Shown one piece after another: positions 1-7,866 of a DNA stretch of 64,000 nucleotides. The notes under the pieces are model-generated. The model saw only the letters and a list, made by a program, of their open reading frames with translations. It was not told the origin of the DNA and searched no databases. How positions within the stretch are numbered: position 1 is the stretch's first letter; each line of letters opens with the position of its first letter. This stretch comes from Planctomycetota bacterium (GTDB lineage: Bacteria; Planctomycetota; UBA1135): the NCBI GenBank assembly GCA_024229395.1, contig JAAESM010000016.1:39810-103809 (forward strand), written 5' to 3'. Position numbers and translations under genes: made by a program.

Positions 1-1
1 C

Positions 2-898
2 CACCTGGTGCACTTCATTGGCAAGGACAACATCGCCTTCCACGTGGTGGTGTTCCCCTCCATGCTGCTCGGTCAACAAGAGGCTTGGGGTGGCAAGCCA
101 TTCGTTTTACCTTGGGCAGTTCCGGCCAACGAGTTCTACAACCTGCAGGGCCGCAAGTTCAACACCAGCAGCGGTTGGTATCTCGACAACGCATCCTTCT
201 TTGAGCAGTACAACGCCGACGCCGCGCGCTTCCATGTGTTGATGTCTGCTCCGGAAACCGCCGATAGCGAGTTCTCTTGGACCGAGTTCCAGGTTACCAA
301 CAACAACTTGCTTGCTGATAAGGTCGGCAACTTGGCAAGTCGTTCGTTGAAGTTCCTCGACAAGCGCTTTGATGGCGTGGTTCCGGAACTATCCGCCGAG
401 GCACTGGCAAATGAAGCTGTGCAAGCAGTGCTGAACCATGAATCACTGCGCGAAACTGACCGTGCTTTTGATGCAATGGCTGGTTTCATCGAGAACTTCG
501 AGTTCCGTAAGGCCGCACAACACTTCATTGCCGGTTGTTCCAGCCTGAACCAGTTCTTCGATGCCATGGAGCCATGGAAGAAGATCAAAGGTGACGAACA
601 AGATTTGGCTTGCTGTGCAGCAACCTTAGAGCGCTGCGTTGCCTACTTGGAACTGCTCAGCCGACGCATCGCACCCTTCTGCCCCACTACGGCAAAGAAG
701 ATTCGCGCCATGCTAGGCGAAGCTGCTGCCGCAGATGCCGCAACGGCTTGGGGCGCGGAAGATGCCAACACGCCACCGCTCACTGCGCCCGCAGGCGCCA
801 AGATCGATGCAGTAGAAGTTCTGTTCAGCAAGGTCGACGACGATCAGATCGCTGCAGAGATCACCAAGCTCGAGGCGTCGGCAGCGGTCTCCGACTAA
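2..898 (+). CDS. metG: Methionyl-tRNA synthetase, C-terminal part (5' truncated)
   Basis: This is the C-terminal part of a class I methionyl-tRNA synthetase, which charges tRNA-Met in the cytoplasm. The reading frame is open from base 2, so the GTG at 8 is an internal codon and the gene begins outside the window. The stretch HFIGKDN is the class I core before the KMSKS loop, and the sequence then runs through the helical anticodon-binding domain. The position of the KMSKS loop (bases 155-175) reads KFNTSSG, so the second lysine is missing; related bacterial MetRS with K-x-S-T-S loops exist, so this may be a subfamily trait. The protein stops in the linker (VEVLFSKVDDD) and lacks the EMAP-type tRNA-binding domain that many bacterial MetRS carry. 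It faces the minus-strand HU gene across a bidirectional terminator. Confidence 0.95.
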   Translation, partial: HLVHFIGKDNIAFHVVVFPSMLLGQQEAWGGKPFVLPWAVPANEFYNLQGRKFNTSSGWYLDNASFFEQYNADAARFHVLMSAPETADSEFSWTEFQVTNNNLLADKVGNLASRSLKFLDKRFDGVVPELSAEALANEAVQAVLNHESLRETDRAFDAMAGFIENFEFRKAAQHFIAGCSSLNQFFDAMEPWKKIKGDEQDLACCAATLERCVAYLELLSRRIAPFCPTTAKKIRAMLGEAAAADAATAWGAEDANTPPLTAPAGAKIDAVEVLFSKVDDDQIAAEITKLEASAAVSD

Positions 899-990
899 GC
901 GACCGCACACGCTTGCCCTGGCAACGTCCCTCGGACAACGATCGCACGCGCGTCGGCCAAGGCCTGCCCCGCTTGCATCGCAGACAAAGG

Positions 991-1028
991 AAAACGGCTG
1001 CGTTCCCGAAGGAAGCGCAGCCGCTTTT
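991..1028. terminator. Bidirectional intrinsic terminator between metG and HU
   Basis: CGGCTGCG at 995-1002 pairs with CGCAGCCG at 1016-1023, and TTCC/GGAA extends the stem around a CGAA loop. TTTT follows on the plus strand (1025-1028) and AAAA precedes it (991-994), which gives a U tract in the other direction. It sits between two convergent genes and can end both transcripts. Confidence 0.9.
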
Positions 1029-1061
1029 GTGTAGCCCCCATCGAGGCCACTCGACCCTTGC

Positions 1062-1334
1062 TTAGTTCAACGAGTCTTTCCAAGCCTTAGCGGGCTTAAA
1101 GCCAACGCTAGTGCTTGCTTTGATATCCATTGGGGCACCTGTTTGTGGGTTACGGCCGGTACGAGCGGCGCGCTGCCGCAGGTTCCAGGTGCCAAAACCG
1201 GCAATAGATACTTGGCCATCGCTTTGGACGCCTTCCTGTACCGCCTTCAGGACCACGTTCACGGTCTCTTCAGCAGCGGTCTTGGTGGTTTCAAGCTGAG
1301 CACAGACAGCTTCTACGAGTTCGCGTTTGTTCAT
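1062..1334 (-). CDS. hup: HU family DNA-binding protein
   Basis: A 90-residue HU/IHF-type nucleoid protein that binds and bends DNA as a dimer. The N-terminus MNKRELVEAV and the core GFGTWNLRQRAARTGRNPQTG match the HU family, including the RNPQTG arm that enters the minor groove, and the length is the family norm. The ATG at 1334 is not preceded by a clear Shine-Dalgarno. Upstream on the same strand lies a region with a G-quadruplex motif and a perfect inverted repeat, and then the lysine-rich H1-like gene, so two chromatin proteins lie side by side. The gene ends at the bidirectional terminator shared with metG. Confidence 0.95.
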   Translation of the reverse strand: MNKRELVEAVCAQLETTKTAAEETVNVVLKAVQEGVQSDGQVSIAGFGTWNLRQRAARTGRNPQTGAPMDIKASTSVGFKPAKAWKDSLN

Positions 1335-1342
1335 TTACTAAT

Positions 1343-1378
1343 GGGGGATCAGGGTTCTTGGGGGGGGGAGTATTGGGG
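1343..1378 (+). promoter_or_regulatory. G-quadruplex motif upstream of HU
   Basis: The plus strand carries four G tracts: G5 at 1343-1347, G3 at 1352-1354, G9 at 1360-1368 and G4 at 1375-1378, with spacers of 4, 5 and 6 nt. This satisfies the canonical G-quadruplex pattern. It lies 9-44 nt upstream of the HU start codon, on the template strand of HU. Whether it folds or regulates is an inference. Confidence 0.6.
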
Positions 1379-1380
1379 AG

Positions 1381-1412
1381 TGGCCCCAGACAGTCCATCC
1401 TGTCTGGGGCCA
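1381..1412. terminator. Perfect 13-bp hairpin between H1-like gene and HU
   Basis: TGGCCCCAGACAG (1381-1393) pairs perfectly with CTGTCTGGGGCCA (1400-1412) around a 6-nt loop. No U tract follows on either strand, so it is either a weak or Rho-dependent stop after the H1-like gene or a 5'-UTR structure in the HU mRNA. Confidence 0.5.
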
Positions 1413-1471
1413 CGGTATTCGTCAAGAAAAGAGATTTCCTTGTTTAGCCAGCGGTTCAGGCAAGACGGTTA

Positions 1472-1882
1472 TTACTTACGACGTACAACCTTCTTTTTCG
1501 CCACTTTCTTTTTGGCGACCTTCTTCTTCGCGACTTTCTTCTTGGCTACCTTTTTCTTGGCGACCTTTTTCTTGGCTACCTTTTTCTTGGCTACCTTTTT
1601 CTTGGCTACCTTTTTCTTGGCTACCTTTTTCTTGGCAGGCTTCTTCTTGGCTACCTTTTTCTTGGCAACTTTCTTCTTGGCTACCTTTTTCTTGGCTACC
1701 TTTTTCTTGGCAACTTTCTTCTTGGCAACTTTCTTCTTGGCTACCTTTTTCTTAGCAACCTTTTTCTTTGCCACCTTTTTCTTGGCGACTTTGCGTTTAG
1801 CTACCTTTTTCTTGGCAACCTTTTTCTTAGCAGCTGGTTTTTTAGCAACCTTCCGCTTAGTAGTTTTCTTTTTTGCAGCCAT
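1472..1882 (-). CDS. Lysine-rich histone H1-like protein
   Basis: A 136-residue, extremely basic protein built from about 25 pentamers, nearly all KKKVA with occasional [10 protein letters not shown] and KKKPA. Such low-complexity Lys/Ala/Val chains resemble bacterial histone H1-like proteins (the Chlamydia Hc2, AlgP and planctomycete types), which bind and compact DNA. No folded domain is visible. The start is placed at the ATG at 1882 because AAGGGAG lies just upstream at Shine-Dalgarno distance; the frame extends to an ATG at 1912 without such support. It lies upstream of HU on the same strand, which fits a nucleoid role. The repeat DNA makes its length prone to slippage and to assembly error. 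Confidence 0.85.
   Translation of the reverse strand: MAAKKKTTKRKVAKKPAAKKKVAKKKVAKRKVAKKKVAKKKVAKKKVAKKKVAKKKVAKKKVAKKKVAKKKVAKKKVAKKKPAKKKVAKKKVAKKKVAKKKVAKKKVAKKKVAKKKVAKKKVAKKKVAKKKVVRRK
1496..1851 (-). repeat. 15-bp coding tandem repeat
   Basis: The DNA of the H1-like gene repeats a 15-bp unit, seen on the plus strand as TTTTTCTTGGCTACC, with synonymous changes between copies. It encodes the KKKVA pentamer and is a coding minisatellite, not a CRISPR array. Confidence 0.85.
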
Positions 1883-2053
1883 CTCGACTCCCTTCTGGAT
1901 CCTTAGAAGCAACGCACCCAGTGGCTAAACGCGGGAACGTCGATGTGAGAGCAAGTACCAAGTGTCATACGACATATGGTGCTTGTTAATCTTCCATCGG
2001 CGGGATAATTAGAAATTCTCCCTGAAACCACATATTTTTGGTCTCGGGAGAAT

Positions 2054-2101
2054 TGACAAAAGGAAGCGCTGGCTGATTCGAACGAACCAGCCAGCGCTTC
2101 C
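2054..2101 (-). terminator. Intrinsic terminator of rpmB
   Basis: GGAAGCGCTGGCTG (2062-2075) pairs perfectly with CAGCCAGCGCTTCC (2088-2101). Read on the minus strand, the stem is followed by TTTTGTCAATTC, so it ends the rpmB transcript before the H1-like gene. Confidence 0.8.
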
Positions 2102-2117
2102 CTGAATGAAAAATCTT

Positions 2118-2426
2118 CTAAGAGTTCTGCTTACTGAACTCGCGGTTACGACCGCGTAAGGCTTTGACCAATGGCACAGTTTGCATGCGGCCATCGATTT
2201 TCACCTCGATCTCACCCTTCTTGATGACAGAAGTAGCAAGCTTCATGCGGCGCACGGTGCCATTCGGCAACAATACGCGCAGTTTCTGGATGTTCGACTT
2301 GAACTTCCGCTTGGTGTGGCCGGTGGTCTTGAGACCAACACCGCCCTTCTTCTTAGGCAAACCACGGCGAGCAATGCTCTTACCGCTTTTGGTGCCTTTC
2401 CCGGTTACTTCGCAACGTCGTGCCAT
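2118..2426 (-). CDS. rpmB: 50S ribosomal protein L28
   Basis: Large-subunit ribosomal protein L28. The N-terminus MARRCEVTGKGTKSGKSIARRG and the KRKFKSNIQKLRVLLPNGTVRRMKL segment are typical of the family. At 102 residues it is longer than the 78 residues of the E. coli protein, because of a C-terminal extension (EIEVKIDGRMQTVPLVKALRG). AGGGAAT lies about ten nt before the ATG at 2426. It is transcribed alone, divergently from the glycine cleavage operon, and ends at a strong hairpin. Confidence 0.95.
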   Translation of the reverse strand: MARRCEVTGKGTKSGKSIARRGLPKKKGGVGLKTTGHTKRKFKSNIQKLRVLLPNGTVRRMKLATSVIKKGEIEVKIDGRMQTVPLVKALRGRNREFSKQNS

Positions 2427-2507
2427 GATTTTTATTCCCTGTGCCTGTGGCTAAAGGGCCGAATAGTCTACGCCCCTCGCCGCCAGAGGTCAATATGCAC
2501 TCCTTAG

Positions 2508-2536
2508 TTGACCGTCTGCGCAGATTCGGGGAGAAT
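2508..2536 (+). promoter_or_regulatory. Sigma-70-like promoter of the gcv operon
   Basis: TTGACC (2508-2513) and GAGAAT (2531-2536) are separated by exactly 17 nt. A start site about 7 nt after the -10 box would fall near 2543, just before the first base-paired element of the riboswitch at 2552. Confidence 0.6.
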
Positions 2537-2545
2537 GCCTACCCG

Positions 2546-2694
2546 CGTGACGGCTGCGGGAGAGTCCAGAATACGAAACTGGCACCGAAGGGGCAAAGTT
2601 GCATTGGCAACCAATCTCTCAGGTACCCGGACTGCAGCCCGACGGACCCTGAATTGTCGATCCCCGACCCAGACAGGACGCCCATCAAGGCGTC
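2546..2694 (+). ncRNA. Glycine riboswitch (single aptamer) with terminator platform
   Basis: A glycine-sensing leader RNA upstream of gcvT. The aptamer spans about 2552-2639. P1 forms between GGCTGC (2552-2557) and GCAGCC (2634-2639). The conserved blocks are in order: GGGAGAGTCC, CACCGAAGGGGCAA, AATCTCTCAGGTA and GGAC, which match the family consensus as I know it. Only one aptamer is visible rather than the common tandem pair. It is followed by an intrinsic terminator directly before the gcvT start codon. In characterised relatives glycine binding favours read-through and so turns on glycine breakdown, which is the expected role here. Confidence 0.92.
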
Positions 2695-2700
2695 TTTTTT
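2676..2700 (+). terminator. Riboswitch expression-platform terminator
   Basis: GACGCC (2677-2682) pairs with GGCGTC (2689-2694) around CATCAA and is followed by six T (2695-2700). It ends only 6 nt before the gcvT ATG at 2707, so termination removes the whole operon. Confidence 0.9.
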
Positions 2701-2706
2701 GCGTTT

Positions 2707-3792
2707 ATGGCCTCAGATACCGAACAAAGCCTCTCCACTCCCCTGCTCGCCAACCACGAGCAGCTGGGCGCCAAACTAGTCCCATTTGCCGGTTGGCAGA
2801 TGCCTCTGGACTACGGTTCCATCCTCGGCGAATCCCGCGCCGTACGCGCCACCGCCGGCATCTTCGATGTCTCGCATATGGCCCGCTTCCTGTTTCGCGG
2901 CGAAGATGTGGCCGAGCAACTGGACCGCGCTTTAGGTGGAGCGATCATCGATCAGCCCGTCGGCAAGGCGCGCTACACAATGATTCTGCAAGAAGATGGC
3001 GGCATCATGGATGACCTGATTACCTACCGCACCGCCGAAGACGAGATCTTCATGGTGGTCAACGCTGCCAACCGCGAGCGTGACTGGGACATCTTGGTCG
3101 AGCGTTTGCCGGAGCTTGAGTGCTCCGATCTCACCGAAGATGGTGGTGGCATCCTGGCCATTCAAGGTCCTGAGTCCAAGCGTATGCTGGCCGAAATTAG
3201 TGGCAGCAGTGATTTCTGCCCTGAGTTCCTTGATCTCGGTCAACTTGACTCCCCTTTCGGTGAATTGTTCATCGCCCGCACTGGCTACACCGGCGAACAT
3301 GGCTATGAAATCTTCGTCACCGCGGAGCAGATCGTGCCCGTTTGGGAGAAGCTGATTGAACTCGGCGCCGCGCCGGTTGGTCTAGGCTCGCGCGATGTAC
3401 TGCGTCTTGAAGCCGCACTTGCCCTCTATGGCCACGAGATCCACGAAGGTGTTACTCCATTCGATGCAGGTCTGCGTTTCGCCGTCAAGGGCTGGAAGAC
3501 GCGGGAGTTCGTCGGCGGCGCTGCACTGCGTGCGATCGAGAATGTCGAACGCGAACTGATTGGCCTCACTGCCGCAAAGCGCGTTCCCCGCGAAGGCTAC
3601 AAGGTCTTCTGCGACGGCGAAGAAGTTGGCGTCATCTGTAGTGGCGTATTCTCCGCAACCCTTGAAAAGCCGATCGCCACCGCCATGGTGGAGAAAGGCT
3701 GTGATGGTGCTTTCAGCGTCGATTTCCGCGGCAAGCAGTTGCCGGTGGAACGCGCTGCCACGCCATTCGTCCCACACCGCTCACGCGACTGA
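2707..3792 (+). CDS. gcvT: Glycine cleavage system T protein (aminomethyltransferase)
   Basis: T protein of the glycine cleavage complex. It takes the aminomethyl group from lipoyl-GcvH, releases ammonia and makes 5,10-methylene-tetrahydrofolate. The N-terminus (GAKLVPFAGWQMPLDYGS, then FDVSHM) and the segment TGYTGEHGYEIF are family signatures; 361 residues is the usual size. The ATG at 2707 is the only start that keeps the conserved N-terminus, yet no Shine-Dalgarno separates it from the riboswitch terminator; the nearest AAGG (2687-2690) lies inside the hairpin. It is the first gene of the operon, 93 nt before gcvH. Confidence 0.97.
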   Translation: MASDTEQSLSTPLLANHEQLGAKLVPFAGWQMPLDYGSILGESRAVRATAGIFDVSHMARFLFRGEDVAEQLDRALGGAIIDQPVGKARYTMILQEDGGIMDDLITYRTAEDEIFMVVNAANRERDWDILVERLPELECSDLTEDGGGILAIQGPESKRMLAEISGSSDFCPEFLDLGQLDSPFGELFIARTGYTGEHGYEIFVTAEQIVPVWEKLIELGAAPVGLGSRDVLRLEAALALYGHEIHEGVTPFDAGLRFAVKGWKTREFVGGAALRAIENVERELIGLTAAKRVPREGYKVFCDGEEVGVICSGVFSATLEKPIATAMVEKGCDGAFSVDFRGKQLPVERAATPFVPHRSRD

Positions 3793-3885
3793 GCACCCAT
3801 CCCTTGCTGCGCATCCCCGCGCAACCTGCAAAGTCGTGCCCCACACGACTCCCCTGCCCAACATCCCGACCCATCTCAAAGTTCC

Positions 3886-4269
3886 ATGCGTCCTTCTGAT
3901 CGTTCCTACCTAGAAAGCCACGAGTGGGCAAAACTCGATGGCGACATCGTCACCGTCGGCATCTCCGACTTTGCCGTCGAGCAACTCGGCGAGCTGGTCT
4001 ACCTTGACCTGCCGGAAAACGGCGACGACGCGACCTGCTGCGAAGGCTTCGGTGAAGTCGAGTCGGTGAAAGCCGTTTCCGACGTCAACGCCCCAGTCAC
4101 AGGCGAGATTGTCGAGGTCAACAGCGACTTGGCTGACAACCTCGAGACTCTCCAGAACGATCCTTTCGAGGGTGGTTGGTTGGTCAAGATCAAGGTCGAA
4201 GGTGCTGATGCACTGAACGGTCTGCTTGATGCTGCTGCTTACGAAGAAGTCGTCGCCAGCCAGAGCTAG
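3886..4269 (+). CDS. gcvH: Glycine cleavage system H protein
   Basis: H protein, the lipoylated carrier that shuttles the aminomethyl intermediate between the P, T and L proteins. It has 127 residues with the hybrid-motif hairpin GEVESVKAVSDVNAPVTGEI; Lys62 is the lipoylation site. The N-terminal SHEWAKLDGDIVTVGISDFA block is typical. It lies 8 nt before gcvPA, and the transferase that would lipoylate it is three genes downstream. No L protein (dihydrolipoamide dehydrogenase) gene is in the window. Confidence 0.97.
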   Translation: MRPSDRSYLESHEWAKLDGDIVTVGISDFAVEQLGELVYLDLPENGDDATCCEGFGEVESVKAVSDVNAPVTGEIVEVNSDLADNLETLQNDPFEGGWLVKIKVEGADALNGLLDAAAYEEVVASQS

Positions 4270-4277
4270 GAGCCAAC

Positions 4278-5630
4278 ATGCCTTACATCCAGAACTCGGA
4301 TGCCGATCGTGAGCAGATGCTTGCGGAGATCGGTGTGAGTTCGGTCAAGGAACTGTTCGAATCCATTCCCGCCGACATGCACGTCGATGGTGATTTGGAG
4401 ATCGAGCCAGGCCTGGCCGAAGAACCTCTTTCGCGGCATCTGCAGGAGCTTGGCTCCAGCAACATGCCAGCCGCTGGATCCTGCTTCTTGGGCGGCGGTT
4501 TCTACGATCACTCGTGGCCGGCGATCGTCGACCACGTCATGGGTCGTTCGGAATTCCTGACCGCCTACACGCCTTACCAGCCGGAGTGCTCGCAAGGCAC
4601 GCTGCAGGTGATTTATGAATTCCAGTCGATGATCGCGGAGATGTGCGGCTGCGAAGTCGCCAACGCCTCGATGTACGACGGCGCCACTGCTGCTGCGGAG
4701 GCTGCGTTGATGGCACTGGCTCAAACACGCCGCAAGAAGGTCGTGGTTTCTGCCGGTCTGCATCCAGACACGCGCGAGACCATCAAGACCTATCTGAAGC
4801 ACCTTGATGCCGAAGTCGTGGAAGCGCCCTTGGTTGATGGCGTGACCGAATGGGGCAAGTTGATCGACGACAAGACTGCGGCCGTATTGGTGCAGCAGCC
4901 AAACTTCCTTGGCAACATCGAGAAGATGGCGCCGATCGCCGAGGCCGCCAAAGAGGTCAAGGCCATGTCGGTCGCTTCGATCTACCCGGTCGCCATGGGA
5001 TTGTTGCAGTCACCTGGCAAGCAGGGCTTCGACATCGTGGTCGGTGAAGGCCAATCGTTGGGCGTGCCACTTGGATATGGCGGTCCTAGCTTCGGCTTCT
5101 TCGCCACCAGCCAAAAGGCCGTGCGCAAGATCCCTGGTCGTTTGGTCGGAATCTCCACCGATACCGAGGGACGCCGCGCTTACACGCTGACTTTCCAGAC
5201 GCGTGAGCAGCACATCCGTCGCGAGAAGGCAACTTCGAATATCTGCACCAACAATGCATTGATCGCCTTGCGCGGTTGTGTGCACATGGCAGCACTGGGC
5301 CCAATGGGTTTGGAAGAAGTGGCCTGCGTGTCTCGGCAACGCATGTTGGAGTTGGTCGAGAGCCTTGAGGGTGTTGGTGTCTACCGCGCCTTCCCTGGCC
5401 AAGCCTTCTTCAATGAAGTGACTTTCCGCGTGGAGAGCACTGAGATCGCCCTACGCTTCAAGGAGATGTTGCGCGATCGTGGCCTGTTCGGGGTTTTACC
5501 GCTGGATCGCTGGTACGACGACATGAACGGCCTGTTCACTTTGGCATGTACGGAGCGCACGCGCCCGGAAGACATTGCTGAGCTGGTCGCAGTCGCCAAG
5601 ACTGCCTGCACCATGGAGGTGGCACGATGA
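4278..5630 (+). CDS. gcvPA: Glycine dehydrogenase (decarboxylating) subunit 1
   Basis: Alpha subunit of the two-subunit form of P protein, the PLP-dependent enzyme that decarboxylates glycine and loads the remainder on lipoyl-GcvH. The 450 residues cover the N-terminal half of the single-chain GcvP found in E. coli; blocks such as GSCFLGGGFYDHSWPAIVDH and TPYQPECSQGTLQ are family-typical. This half does not carry the PLP lysine. The stop overlaps the gcvPB start (ATGA at 5627-5630), which suggests translational coupling and equal subunit supply. Confidence 0.96.
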   Translation: MPYIQNSDADREQMLAEIGVSSVKELFESIPADMHVDGDLEIEPGLAEEPLSRHLQELGSSNMPAAGSCFLGGGFYDHSWPAIVDHVMGRSEFLTAYTPYQPECSQGTLQVIYEFQSMIAEMCGCEVANASMYDGATAAAEAALMALAQTRRKKVVVSAGLHPDTRETIKTYLKHLDAEVVEAPLVDGVTEWGKLIDDKTAAVLVQQPNFLGNIEKMAPIAEAAKEVKAMSVASIYPVAMGLLQSPGKQGFDIVVGEGQSLGVPLGYGGPSFGFFATSQKAVRKIPGRLVGISTDTEGRRAYTLTFQTREQHIRREKATSNICTNNALIALRGCVHMAALGPMGLEEVACVSRQRMLELVESLEGVGVYRAFPGQAFFNEVTFRVESTEIALRFKEMLRDRGLFGVLPLDRWYDDMNGLFTLACTERTRPEDIAELVAVAKTACTMEVAR

Positions 5631-7084
5631 ACCTGACTCCCGTCAACTTGTTGTTCGAGGACTCGCGTCCAGGACGTCGCTGCGTGCAAACGCCAGGTGC
5701 AGACCTGAAAGCTGCAGTCAAGGGCTTGCCTATGGAAGAGCGTCGGGATGCGCCTCCAAGCTGGCCAGAGACTGGTGAGCTGGATTTGGTGCGTCACTTC
5801 ACGCGCTTGAGCCAGAAAAACTTCGCCATCAGCACCAACTTCTACCCCTTGGGTTCGTGCACGATGAAGTACAACCCGGTGGTGCATGAGTCGATCGCCG
5901 CACGCCCCGAATGGACCGGCTTGCACCCTTTGCAGGATGACAGTTCGGTTCAAGGCGCTTTGCAGTTGATGTTTGACTTGGCCGCTGACTTGGGTGTGGC
6001 CACTGGTTTACCAGGAGTCACTTTGCACCCAGCTGCTGGTGCGCATGGTGAACTGACCGCCTTGATGGTCCTGCGCGCCTGGTTGGATGAGCGCGGCGAT
6101 CACGAGCGGCGCACTATCCTGATTCCGGATAGCGCGCATGGCACCAACCCGGCGTCGTGCACTCTGGCTGGCTTCAAGGTGGAAACCATCAAGTCTTCCG
6201 AGCGCGGCTTGTGCGAGGTGGAAGACCTGAAGAGTCATCTTGGCCCGCATGTAGCTGGCTTGATGATCACCAACCCGAACACCCTTGGTCTGTTCGAGGA
6301 TGACATCGCCGAGATCTGTGAGTTGATCCACGAGTGTGGCGGCAAGGTCTACATGGATGGTGCCAACTTCAACGCCATCATGGGTGTGGCCCGTCCTGGT
6401 GATTTTGGTGTCGACATGATGCACTTGAACTTGCACAAGACCATGTCCACTCCGCACGGTGGTGGTGGCCCTGGCTCCGGTCCGATCTGCGTGACCGAGG
6501 AACTCACCAAGTACCTGCCTGCACCTGCAGTCGTGGAGAATGATGGCGAGTACAAGATGGTCACTCCAGAAGCCAGTATTGGCCGCGTACGTGGATTCCA
6601 CGGCAACTTCATGGTGCTGTTGCGCGCGTACAGCTACGTCAAGCGTTTGGGCGCTGAAGGCATCCGCCGGGTTGCCGAGAACGCGGTGATTAATGCCAAC
6701 TACCTGCGCGTGAAGTTGCGTGATCACTGGCGTGTGCCACACGATCGCATCTGCATGCACGAGTTCGTGGCGCGGCCGAAACGCGAGATGAGGGATGCTG
6801 GCATCCACACCCTCGATGTGGCCAAGCGTTTGATCGAATTGGGCTACCACCCGCCAACGGTCTACTTCCCGCTGGTGGTTCCGGAGGCCATCATGATTGA
6901 GCCGACCGAAACCGAGTCCAAGGAGACTTTGGATGAGTTCGCCAACGCGTTGATCCAAGTCGCCAAGGAATGCTTGGCCGGCGAGGAGTTCCTGCATGAT
7001 GCGCCACGCAACATGCCGGTATCGCGCGTCGACGAAGCTGCAGCGGTCAAGAAGCCGCAACTAGCTTTCCGTCAAGGCGAGTGA
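5627..7084 (+). CDS. gcvPB: Glycine dehydrogenase (decarboxylating) subunit 2
   Basis: Beta, PLP-binding subunit of P protein, 485 residues. The PLP Schiff-base lysine is Lys271 in the segment HLNLHKTMSTPHGGGGPGSG, followed by the glycine-rich loop of this family. FYPLGSCTMKYNP near the N-terminus and DGANFNAIMG are further signatures. It overlaps gcvPA by 4 nt and the following transferase by 4 nt (GTGA at 7081-7084). Confidence 0.97.
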   Translation: MNLTPVNLLFEDSRPGRRCVQTPGADLKAAVKGLPMEERRDAPPSWPETGELDLVRHFTRLSQKNFAISTNFYPLGSCTMKYNPVVHESIAARPEWTGLHPLQDDSSVQGALQLMFDLAADLGVATGLPGVTLHPAAGAHGELTALMVLRAWLDERGDHERRTILIPDSAHGTNPASCTLAGFKVETIKSSERGLCEVEDLKSHLGPHVAGLMITNPNTLGLFEDDIAEICELIHECGGKVYMDGANFNAIMGVARPGDFGVDMMHLNLHKTMSTPHGGGGPGSGPICVTEELTKYLPAPAVVENDGEYKMVTPEASIGRVRGFHGNFMVLLRAYSYVKRLGAEGIRRVAENAVINANYLRVKLRDHWRVPHDRICMHEFVARPKREMRDAGIHTLDVAKRLIELGYHPPTVYFPLVVPEAIMIEPTETESKETLDEFANALIQVAKECLAGEEFLHDAPRNMPVSRVDEAAAVKKPQLAFRQGE

Positions 7085-7866
7085 ATTTGAGCATTCCGCA
7101 ACAGCCAAACAAAGGGCGACGTCTTCATGACGACGCCCTAGCTGGCGCGGACAACATGGCACGCGATGAAGCGTTGCTGACCGAGCGCAAGGTGCCCACC
7201 TTGCGCTTTTATTCTTGGTTGCGCCCCACCTTGTCGCTGGGTTATTTCCAAACCGCCGACGACCTTCCTTTGGAGCAGATGCGCGCGCAGGGTTTCGACA
7301 TCGTGCGCCGTTCGACCGGTGGCAAGGCCATCCTCCACCAGCATGAGCTGACCTACTCCTTGTGCGTGCCGGAGACTGGCGCCATTCAGGGCGGACCAGC
7401 TGCGGCCATGAGCGCGATTCATGAAGCGCTGGCGTCGGAATTAGTGCGGCAGACTGGCGAAGTGGGCACTCTGGGCACCGCCGCCGGCAGCAAGCGTGCA
7501 GACAACAACATCTCCATGCGCGCAGACTCCACCTTGCTCTCCGACAACAGCGGCAGTGCTTGGTGCTTCGAGGACAGCTCACCACTGGACCTGATCCTGG
7601 AGCAACGCAAGCTGCTCGGTAGCGCTGCACGTCGCAAGAATGGCTGGGTGCTATTTCACGGTTCTTTGGTCCTACAACGACCTGAAGCCAACCCCGGCAT
7701 TGCCGAACTCGGCTTCCAACCCAACCTGGAAGGCTTGACCACCGCCTTGGGCCATGCCCTCAACTACCGCTTTGAAGATGGCTTATGGAGCCCCGAAGAA
7801 TTGCAGCAAGCTGAGCGCATCAGACAGGAAAAATACGCCCGCGAAAGCTTTACACTAATGCGCTGA
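7081..7866 (+). CDS. Lipoate/octanoate transferase (LipM/LplA family)
   Basis: Biotin/lipoate protein ligase-fold enzyme of 261 residues that should attach octanoate or lipoate to GcvH. Visible signatures are [19 protein letters not shown] (binding loop), WCFEDSS with Cys162, and [21 protein letters not shown] with Lys177. A cysteine at this place is the acyl-thioester nucleophile of LipM-type octanoyltransferases, so LipM activity is more likely than ATP-dependent LplA, but sequence by eye cannot settle it. The start is the GTG at 7081, which overlaps the gcvPB stop; the next gene begins within its stop codon. Its place in the gcv operon supports GcvH as the substrate. Confidence 0.85.
   Translation: MNLSIPQQPNKGRRLHDDALAGADNMARDEALLTERKVPTLRFYSWLRPTLSLGYFQTADDLPLEQMRAQGFDIVRRSTGGKAILHQHELTYSLCVPETGAIQGGPAAAMSAIHEALASELVRQTGEVGTLGTAAGSKRADNNISMRADSTLLSDNSGSAWCFEDSSPLDLILEQRKLLGSAARRKNGWVLFHGSLVLQRPEANPGIAELGFQPNLEGLTTALGHALNYRFEDGLWSPEELQQAERIRQEKYARESFTLMR

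Noticed and set aside
1496..1851. Tandem repeat as a possible CRISPR array
   Set aside because: Units are 15 bp, contiguous without spacers, and encode the KKKVA pentamer.
1143..1928. 261-residue plus-strand ORF with FFLAT repeats
   Set aside because: It is the antisense reading of the KKKVA repeat gene and HU; the minus-strand products have clear families and a Shine-Dalgarno.
2526..2667. Outer helix TCGGGGA/TCCCCGA as a ghost aptamer stem around the glycine riboswitch
   Set aside because: The 5' arm lies inside the promoter spacer and upstream of the predicted start site, so it would not be transcribed.
6008..7060. 350-residue minus-strand ORF
   Set aside because: It is fully antisense to gcvPB, and has no recognisable domain or start signal.
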